DNA of 64,000 nucleotides from the NCBI GenBank assembly GCA_030272585.1, contig BSYQ01000012.1, forward strand, positions 1,364,001 through 1,428,000, written 5' to 3'. Shown here in pieces: positions 56,000 to 64,000 of the stretch. The translations under genes were made by a program, and so were the position numbers. The stretch comes from Bryopsis sp. KO-2023 (lineage: Eukaryota; Chlorophyta; Ulvophyceae; Bryopsidales; Bryopsidaceae). The notes below the pieces were generated by a model. That model was not told the origin of the DNA and did not search any database. It worked only from the letters and a program-made list of their open reading frames with translations. Each line of letters opens with the position of its first letter. Positions within the stretch are counted from its first letter, which is position 1.

Positions 56000-58005
56000 T
56001 GGACATTCAATTGTTGCAAACCAATGCATGTTTTGATTGGTGGGTTTATTTTTGTCTTTTTCAGGACAACCAGGTGCAACCTGACTGTGGCCAACATCTT
56101 GAGAATTGTGTTGGCATTCTCAAGAATCAGGCTGTGTTGCACAAGAGGTTGACCAGGTTTCTGGACAGGGCCCGGACAGGATGGCCGACATTCTTCAGCC
56201 TGGATGTGAGCATTTGCTCAAGGTGACTTGCTGGTGGATTTTGGAGTGGAGTAATATGTCAACCAGGTTGGTGGGAATTGCGTGCTGTCAATCTTTTGAC
56301 TGGTTTATACCCAGCACTCACTAACAGATGCAAAAAAAGCAACATTTGATCTTCGGTTTTTTGTTTCCTTGTTGGGTTCCCTTTAATTCGGGTAAGGAAG
56401 TCTATCTGCTTGCTGTTGTTCGCTGTGATTTGGATGGTTGCTTGATACAGATTTTGGACCGATCAGGATGTGGAGTTGCTCCTGCAGCATTTCGTGTGCT
56501 GAAGAAAGTCGGCTTCTATCTTGTCCAAATGATACCTCCACCGAAATCATTGATTTGGTTCACTATACAAACCCTTCAGGTCGGTCAACCCCTGCATGAA
56601 AAGCTCCATTTGTGCCTCCATTTGTGTGTGACCACCATTGGGGCAAAACTTCCCTTTTGTTTTCTTTTGTACATTACATACCCACCTGAATAGTGTCTTC
56701 ATTGACTGTAAGGCCATGTCGGGGGTCGACAGCTATAGATTTTTCTTTTTATTTCTATGGGGTTTCTTCCAGCTGGAAGGGTAAATGTGATTTGTATTGA
56801 ATTCATACATTTATACATTTCTTTCTTTTGAATTTTAGATTGGTGGTGAGGGTTCGAATCCAGAAGAACCATAATAAGGGGAGAGTTCCCAATTTATACA
56901 AGCAATACCATGGGTATACCATGGGTTGGGTGAGGAGGAGGTGCACGATGCTTTGGCCATCACTTCTCAAGTCTCAAGCCAGGGAGTCTGTCATGGCTAC
57001 TCTAAAGATGTGAGGGGAGAAAAAAAGATGATCTTTGAGCAACATATGTAAATGCATATTCCTGTCGTCCCAATCGCATGATTGCATCAGGGCCTTCTTT
57101 GTGTTGATAGATTAATGCTGTTGCAGGTTTCGATGCATAAAATCGAGCTGTTGAAGTTGGTGTTGTACCCACAGCTCTTCTGTGGGTCGCCATAGTGATG
57201 CTTTGATCCGACTGAGTGCGTTTTCATCAGTGCCTGGCCAAGCGGATGCATCTCTTGCCTCTCTCAACACGACCAATGGAAAATTTCTCAATGTTCTCCT
57301 GGCAACGACTCCAGGAAGGGCCAACAACCCCCTACTCCAGTCCCCAGGGTCGAACCCAGCTGTGGGAATAGATTCCATCATTGCACCATGGACTCTTGGA
57401 TCGCAGGCACTGTTGGGAATTGTTGTTGCCCTTGACCTCTGAGCCTATTGTGAATCCAAGAACTACTCTTGAGGGCTTTCTGGAGCGCGATAACCGAATT
57501 CTTAGTGATACGGTTGCTGACATCGTTTGGTCAACCACCTCGGTCATCCTAACGATCATTTCTCTCCTCTGGATTCCACAAGCATCGAGGGGCTGTCTCG
57601 ACTGACCAATACAAACCCCTTCAGCAGTGGGATTTCATCCCTCTTTGGTGGAAATTCAGATGATGTTTGTGGGGGGGTCGTTCCTTGGGTAATCATGCAG
57701 ATTGATGGAGGAAAATCAAAAGAGATTTGGTTGGGGAAATTACTGCTCGACTCTTGCAGAAGCATGTACGGCTGAGGGATGGGCAATGTTGGAAATGGTG
57801 GATACTGGAATGGTCTACTTGATTCTAGCAAGGCGAACTTGGATGCAGTGCATGAAGCTAGGCATCTTCTCATCATTCAGAAAGGGATGGAGAATTTCCT
57901 TCGTGCTTCAACATGAAAGAGGATTGAGCTGTCTATACCAGAAGCCTCAACTTCAGCGTTGGGCTGTTGCTGCTGGGCTCAATTCTCACAAGCTGCTGGC
58001 ATAAG
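56000..58005 (+). other. Unassigned coding-like blocks, copy B
   Basis: The most protein-like part is 57182-57442 (SLASLNTTNGKFLNVLLATT, PGRANNPLLQSPGSNPAVG and TLGSQALLGIVVALDL), then in another frame EPIVNPRTTLEGFLERDN and LSDTVADIVWSTTSV, then SGISSLFGGNSDD and PWVIMQIDGGKSKEIWLGK near 57.65 kb. About 56.43-56.66 kb reads DLDGCLIQILDRSGCGVAP then QVGQPLHEKLHLCLHLC. The frame changes suggest small introns or decay. I do not recognise the family. Confidence 0.4.
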
Positions 58006-58649
58006 TCCAGACAGTCCATGAAAACTCCATGTACGTACAAATAATTGTTCCCAAAAGCTTTTTGGATTTTCTAAAAATGAAGACTGGAGTTCTGATTGGT
58101 TCCAGAGGGTATTAGTCATGATTTTATTTTGTACCCCATAGAGCCAACAAAAAATTTCAAAAGAAACTTTTGGCCACAACGATGACCTCGCTGATACAAG
58201 TTTTCCCTTGATGATCCAGAAATCCGATGGTGACTGGACAAATTTAACAAATCTTTGGGGCGTGTAATATTGCGATTCGATTATGTGATTTTCTTTTGTT
58301 TTCATATGTTGTGAAAAGAGGAAAATAGGACATGGAATAGAGGATCTGAACACCCCACTACTGGGGACTCCCAGTAAAAAAAAAAGGGTTTCTGCTTGGA
58401 GCTGTTGATCGATTGTGGATTAAAGCCAGATGCTTATGCTGCTGTTGGTTGTAGTGAGGGATCCATGGCCTTCACACAGAATGCATATTTTAATATATAT
58501 TTTTTCCCTGAACAGGATGGAGAAAACTTTCGTTCATCGTGTCCATAACTTTGAATGGAGTTTCCACAGCTTTCAAACAACCCGCCCTGCCTCTTCATTA
58601 GAGAATGCTACAGAAAAGTCATAAAAAAAAAAAAAAAAAAGCGTGGCCA

Positions 58650-60050
58650 AGGCTAGGAAGGTCGCTTTTTGGGCAGCCCCAGCTCCAGACCTTGTCCAAG
58701 TTGCTGTTCCAGAATGAATGAACTATCATGACTGGAAACAAAGACCCCATAGGACGCACTGTTTTGCAGCCCCTCTTCACAGTACACCTCTGAGTTTCCT
58801 TTCCTCAGGCTTCAGATTTGATCAGCACCAGTGCATGGAAAATGAACTTTTCAGCAAAAAAAACAAAATGGGGTGATGGTGGGTATGAGAAACCTTTGGG
58901 TGATACGGTTTTTGCAAATTTCTTTGACAACTGTAAGGAGGGCAGCAGAGCTCCGACCTCTGGGATGCATCTCATCTTCCGCCAAGAAATTTGACAAGGC
59001 AAAACCAAATTAAATCGTGAAAGCGTTCCTGACCACGCATGCAACCATGTGCAAGTTTCCCTGACCTTCTTCATCCTAATCCACAGCGAACCTCTTTCCA
59101 CCATGATTTCTTCCCCTGTTTTCCTCCACAGCATCCCACAATTTCCACATCTCGAAACCCTAATTTTGCGGTTCATGCTGTCAACAAGTGGGGAGGAGGC
59201 TGCCCACCAGACTTTCCTTTCAACACATTTGAAATGGCCCAAAATTTCTATTATTATTCGTATCTTTCTTTCTCGTCTGAATGCCATGTTGGATGGCAAA
59301 CACTTTGAAAGGAAACTACCCCCCTCCTTCCTCCCTTTCCCCCCCCCTTCAAAAAAAAAAAAAAAAGAAAAAAGAAAAAAAAGCCAAAGACACCCTCTGA
59401 AACCATCCGAATCTTGAATCTTCTCAAAAAATATGATTTTAATGGCTAGCTGTCGCTCATCAATTGATGTGGATCTGCGGACTAAACATATGCTCAACAG
59501 GCAGAGGGAAAAACCAGCTCCAAAGATGGTGACATATTTTACGAAATTAGAACCAAGAAAAAGAGTTTTATCTGCCCTACCGAGTTAACCGGGCAAATGA
59601 AAAAGGAAAAGAAAAACGATCCCTCCCCTCAACACTTCCCCCCGCCCTTTTCCTCGCAAAAAAAAAAAAAAAAAAAAAAAGCCACAGGAGTATGGCTGCA
59701 TATCTATGGTGGAGCATATTTGATATTTTTCCCCTAAGACTTTTAACCAAAGAGAATCGAATGCCCGCTGATGTGTCGAATTTTTTCAGACTATGCATCT
59801 CAAACCATAACTGCCAGGGAGGGGTTTGTCCCTTCACCAACCCCTTACTAATCCATTTCCTATCCTCGCTCAGAAATTCGCTCAGAAATTTGTTTGCTTA
59901 TTTTTCTCTTCCCAACTCCCCCTTCCCAACTCCCCCCTCTATCTGTCATCCCCCACCCTAGCCCCCTCCTCCAAACCCCCCCTTCCCCCCAGTTCAAGTT
60001 GTTCTTGCAAAAAGCCAAAGGATTATCTTTCCAGGGAGCGTTGCTTCCTT
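58650..60050. other. Intergenic with one long unassigned minus frame
   Basis: A 230-codon minus frame (58805-59497) reads through a poly-Phe stretch made by an A-run, then ILGHFKCVERKVWWAASSPL, SRCGNCGMLWRKTGEEIMV and other segments. I recognise nothing in it and the homopolymer makes it suspect. The rest has A-, T- and C-runs and no supported gene. Confidence 0.35.
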
Positions 60051-60055
60051 CCTTT

Positions 60056-60499
60056 CTATGTGTCCATGGCGTCCAATTCTTTTATCCTGTCCAGAATGAC
60101 CCTTTTCGAAGTCTCCTGGATTTCCCCAGCCAGGATGAACTCGTCCAAAATCAGGTAGACCTTGTGAAAGTTGAAGACCAGGTCCAACTCGCACACGTTC
60201 TGGAAGTAGTGGTCCAAAACCTCCACGAACAGGTGGATCCCCTCCAGCAACGCGAACTCGTTGTCCGTGACGTCGCAGCAGATCGAGAAAAACAGACCGG
60301 CGTAGCGTTTGTAGATCACTTTGTGGGTCTGGAACTCGGCGAAGTTGGTGGACTGCTTGGGATCCCTACCCACCACCAAACGGTGGACCTCGTACTCCAT
60401 CCTGTGCTTGTCCTTGTCTTCCATCGGCACGTAGTATTTCGCCAAGCGGGTCTTCCCAGCCCTATTTTGCAGCAGCACGAATCGAATCATTTTCGGCAC
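60056..60499 (-). CDS. AP2S1: AP-2 adaptor complex subunit sigma (147 aa, intronless)
   Basis: The small (sigma) subunit of the clathrin adaptor AP-2, which helps bind dileucine cargo signals at the plasma membrane in endocytosis. The whole frame matches the family in length (usually 142-143 aa) and sequence: [69 protein letters not shown] and [19 protein letters not shown] keep the first ATG (MPK before MIRF); the usual family start is the second Met. No introns and no frame damage. It is divergent from the WDR74-like gene, with 386 bp between the two start codons. Confidence 0.96.
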   Translation of the reverse strand: MPKMIRFVLLQNRAGKTRLAKYYVPMEDKDKHRMEYEVHRLVVGRDPKQSTNFAEFQTHKVIYKRYAGLFFSICCDVTDNEFALLEGIHLFVEVLDHYFQNVCELDLVFNFHKVYLILDEFILAGEIQETSKRVILDRIKELDAMDT

Positions 60500-60885
60500 C
60501 CCCTCCCCTCTTTTTTAAGATTTCCAAGGGACGTCACCAGAGACGGCCAAGCGAAAAAAGGTCGAAACAGCGTGCGTTGGTCGGGAAGACCTCGAGGTGG
60601 AATCGACCAGCTCTACAGTCGGGATTGCCAAGCCGGCGAACGCGACAATCCCCAGAAAGAACGGAAAAACGTTACGAAAAAACCGCGACCTCTCTGTTCT
60701 TCGCCACAAGGGAGTGGGGTTTTTGGAGTGGCCCTCGGTCGTACACACAACACAAAAAGAAATTACGCTGCACTGACGTAATGCACACCACACGTGACCG
60801 CATGTCAGACACAAGGGAGGGGAGTTGTTTCTTTCTTTGAGGCAGGGTTTTCGTGGTGTTCACACTGGCAGCGGCGGCGTTGAGA
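60500..60885. promoter_or_regulatory. Shared divergent promoter interval
   Basis: This 386 bp separates the start codons of AP-2 sigma (minus) and the WDR74-like gene (plus). It is more GC-rich than most of the window, with CpG-containing motifs, and has no clear TATA box at a fixed distance from either start. A bidirectional promoter is inferred from layout only. Confidence 0.5.
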
Positions 60886-63800
60886 ATGAGTGGCGGCAGC
60901 GAAAGCGATTGCTCCTCGGAGGATGGACCACAAACGGCGGCGCTTCGATTAGTGGTGGGGGACGAGCTGGGGGTGCTGCGAGGTGGGGAAAAGTAGAAAA
61001 GTTGAGGGCAAAAAAATAAGCTGGGGGTTTTGATTGCTGCATTGTTTGTGGCCTGCTTTGAACCCATTATTTATTTATGGAATAAAAGTGGAGTTTTAAT
61101 CATCCTTTCAACAAGGAAGCAGTCATGTCAACAAATTCAGGAGTGCATGTCGAATCGAGCTGTTGGGTCAGTGGAGATGTTCTGTGTTTTTTGAAATATG
61201 GTGCAAAAATTTCAGCTTGTGTTTCCCTCCTCTCTTCTCAACGAAAGAAATCAAAATTTTGAAAAAAAAATGTTGCTCCATGCAGTGGTGGAAGTCCCCT
61301 CCAGAGATCGATGGCATGGAGCAAAAATCGTGAAAAAATGGGGACCTAATGAAGGGTGAGTGGGGGGCGGGGGTAAAAAATAAACCCGCTGAAACTTCCC
61401 ATTCTTCTTTTCTTGTTCTGATTGTATTAAATGGCGGTTGCCCTGGATGCAACCGAAGTCGGTGGGCATCCTTGTCAGATTAAATTAGAAAAAAAAAAAG
61501 AAAAAGGAAAGTGTCTGTATACATTTCTTCGAATGTATTGCACCCAGGGGGAAAAACCCATGTAGTTCGTCTACTTTACAAATGAGTGGTTTGGACCAAA
61601 GTCGGAATTTTCACAGATTGTTGTTTTTCGAAAAGTTTTCTGACGCTGCAGTCAAGGAAAGTTGGATAGTTGTTTTTTTTTTTTTTTTAATGGAGACAAC
61701 CTCATCGTTTTTTAAAAGTCTGATTGGTGGTGCAGAGGTCCGCCGGATCGCACCATGGGAATCAAAACTTTATCGACAGCTAGCAGGGAGGGTTTGACTG
61801 ACACAGGTAATTTTTGTTTTTTATCCCCAAAAAACAGGCAGTGCTGGTGCCCAGAAAAGGAAAAGCATTTGATCTGTAACCTCATATCTTAGCATTTTCC
61901 CCTCTCCTCGACATCAAACTATTCATTTTTTTTTGAATTTGTCGATCGTCCTGTATCAAGACAGGCAGAACAAAAAAACAGCCGTAAAGAAACAACGCAA
62001 TTTTGCTTTCTGCTTTGTGGTGGTTTCATGCTCCGATTATCCATGTTAATGAAAAAGATGTTCCAAAAAAATACTAATATAAGGGGAAAGGTCGATGACT
62101 GTAAACCCACATGCAAATCTTGAAAATAGAAAAAAAATAAAAAAAATTTACAGATTTTTAAGTGCGGTGGTTTACAGTCATCAGCCTTTGCCCTTTTTTT
62201 TCTTTTCTGTTCCGACCGTTTGCTTAATTTATCTCTGTCAGTTTGTAGAGTTCGCGGTGGTGTGCTTGTCACGAGTGGATGGAACCATCGAGGTGCGCGG
62301 GGCTGAAGATTTTTCCGTTCGAGGCACGGTCAAACCGTTCGTCAATTCGGAAGCTTCTGAACAAAAAGGCAACCCCGCTCAGATCGTGTCGATAACCCCC
62401 ACTTGGAATTCTCGAAATGATACGTAAGTTTGTCTTGAGAGAGAATTATTTTTTAGGTTTCTTTTTCTCGAGTCGTGTTTTGGACGTACCGTCAATTGAG
62501 TAATTTGGTAATTTTGTTTAGTAATCTGACAGTTCAGTTTAGTAATTACGCGGTGCATCTGCGTTGAAGGCTTTTTTTCTGGAGATTTCCTGTGCGAATT
62601 TTTCACCAGTTTTCCCATCATGCAGGGCTGAAAAAGAAAGCAAAGAAGTAATATGAAAGGATAACAGTAACAGTAATAACAGTAATAACAGTAACTGGAT
62701 GAAGGTTGAGAAGAAGCACCTTCATTTTTTTCTTTTTTTTTGCAGAGTTCCGAATTTGCTGTCGTGTTGCGACGCTGGGGTGGTTCGACTGAGCAGACCT
62801 TCCAGAAAAAACTCCAACACACAAATGAAAGAGTCAATGTCTTTGCTGGTGGCGGACTCCATCACAGCAGCGGTGAGTCTGTCCATTATTGTTTCATTTT
62901 CACCTCTCCATTTCAGGAGCCGCCTTCTTTTTTTCTTCCCCCCTTTTTTTCCCTTGGGGGGAGGGGTTGTTTTGTAAAGTGAAATTTCGACAAATATGGA
63001 AATCGATGGGTTTGCACGATATTTTTCAAAGAAAATTGCGGACCATACGATCTGAAGCCTTTTTCTGGGCCTTTTTTTTTAATTTGAAAGAGAAATGCAA
63101 TGGGCCTATGTGAAACAACTTCCTTTTTTTTTTCTTTTGGCTTTAGTTTTTTTTGCGAGTTGCCTAGACACCTTTTGGGGGAAAAAGATCCCTTTTTTCT
63201 TAATTTGCTTTTACATACTGGGATATTTATGTGGATGGTTTTGCGTTTCACCCAAGTGTGCAGATTTAGATCAACGAATTCTCGCTGTCGGAGGCGACGG
63301 ATGCCATTTGAGGATGGTCGACCTGGACGCCCAAAAAATAACTTTCAAAGGCAAAGCTCCCGACAACCCTTACGGTCTGACTAAGAGAAATTGGACGACT
63401 GCCTGTGCCATCGTACCCAACTCAGATTGCAACTTGATCCTGGTGGGGACGGCCGACCACGAAGTCAGACTGTACGATGTGAGGGCTGGGAAAAGACCCG
63501 TTTCGAAAATCGAATGGAGGGATGCCCGTGTGATGGCCATGGCGACGGAATCCAATGGTGGGGTGGCACTTACATTGTTCGAAGATTTTTTTTTCTTCTT
63601 TTTTCGAGCAAGAAAACATGTATGGTGGTAGGGAGGGGTTTTCCGTTTCATTTTTTCCATGAGGATGGAAATATCCCTACATTTTGTTAAGTGGTGGTTT
63701 ATCGAACCCCCCCCCCCCCCCTTCCCCCAGAAAAAAGAAATAACCACCAGCACGAACAATAATCGATTCCATAGTTGGACAATTCTCAGAAAAATGACTC

Positions 63801-64000
63801 TTTCTGGTACCTTTGTTGTTTTTCATTTTTTCATTTTGTTTCTTCAACAAAAAAAGGGGACAACATTTGGATGGCAAATGCCCTCGGTCACATGGAGCGA
63901 TACGACGTAAGCAAAAGACGGCTTCGAGGAACTTTGACGGGCAGAATCACGGGGTCGATTCGATCCATGGTTGCTCATCCCGAAAGACCCCTGTTGGCAT
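60886..64000 (+). CDS. WDR74/NSA1-like WD40 ribosome-biogenesis protein, 5' part (runs off window)
   Basis: A WD40 protein resembling WDR74 (yeast Nsa1), a factor for early 60S ribosomal-subunit assembly in the nucleolus. Exon 1 (60886-60982) starts MSGGSESDCSSEDGPQTAAL and includes LRLVVGDELGVLR, the family's first WD strand. Later exons: 62242-62423 (FVEFAVVCLSRVDGTIEVRG), 62746 to about 62872 (VPNLLSCCDAGVVRLSRP), 63264-63557 (RILAVGGDGCHLRMVDLDAQ, ILVGTADHEVRLYDVRAGK) and 63857-64000 (DNIWMANALGHMERYDV, GSIRSMVAHPERPLLA). Phases agree at 62423/62746 and 63557/63857. The junction into 63264 does not match, so an exon or a base is missing there. A weak exon candidate lies at about 61710-61808 before a GTAATT donor. 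The C-terminal part is outside the window. Confidence 0.8.

Larger units (their letters stand above)
51945..58650. repeat. Segmental duplication, copy B
   Basis: Direct-orientation partner of copy A (37853-44400), about 14.1-14.7 kb to the right. Exons and the tRNA are better conserved than introns and spacers, so the duplication is not recent. Copy B carries an extra partial copy of the GGGGGGCGGACAACGTTTCC block (about 52.41 kb) and lacks about 500 bp that copy A has near 42 kb. Confidence 0.93.

Noticed and set aside
58805-59497. 230-codon minus-strand frame
   Set aside because: It crosses a poly-Phe run made by an A homopolymer and shows no recognisable domain. I left it as an unassigned frame inside the intergenic entry.

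Overview
This window is nuclear DNA from a eukaryote. It shows spliceosomal introns with GT-AG borders and long T-rich acceptor tracts, a homomeric (eukaryote-type) acetyl-CoA carboxylase relic, an intact AP-2 sigma gene, a Pol III tRNA pair, satellite arrays and several classes of eukaryotic transposon. The AP-2 sigma sequence ([42 protein letters not shown]) looks more like plant and protist versions than animal or fungal ones. I therefore favour an alga or other protist, but cannot name a lineage. Most of the window is non-coding, and host genes are concentrated in the right half.

Layout. 0-0.3 kb: edge of a coiled-coil reading frame. 0.3-4.1 kb: degenerate repeats, then an intron-bearing acetyl-CoA carboxylase (carboxyltransferase half) pseudogene. 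4.6-8.65 kb: satellite with 23 units of about 168-180 bp. 9.4-10.1 kb: short repeats and tRNA-like modules. 11.1-25.1 kb: minus-strand transposon relic(s) carrying FLYWCH, a MULE transposase and a USP-like cysteine protease with a Cys/Pro/Glu repeat region. This is broken by a fresh 8.3 kb LTR element (identical 516 bp LTRs, 5 bp TSD) and two hAT-type MITEs (8 bp TSDs). 25.25-26.64 kb: satellite with 75/76 bp units. 26.7-29.4 kb: a 111-114 bp tandem repeat and homopurine/homopyrimidine DNA.

29.5-36.2 kb: two minus-strand multi-exon genes. One has the unusual order FHA, RING, armadillo-like repeats, C-terminal membrane anchor; the other is a Na+/H+ exchanger. 37.85-44.4 and 51.95-58.65 kb: the two copies of a diverged segmental duplication. 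Each holds a tRNA, an inverted repeat, a small 3-exon gene for a predicted tail-anchored protein, and unassigned coding-like blocks. Between them lie a gene with three tandem symmetric exons (46.7-48.3 kb) and a decayed TauD-type dioxygenase (49.87-51.03 kb). 60.06-64.0 kb: AP-2 sigma (minus), and diverging from it a WDR74/NSA1-like ribosome-biogenesis WD40 gene that runs off the window.

Several otherwise good genes show one-base frame breaks, some in homopolymers. These could be assembly errors or real decay, and I flag them where seen. All homology statements come from reading the translations; no search was run.
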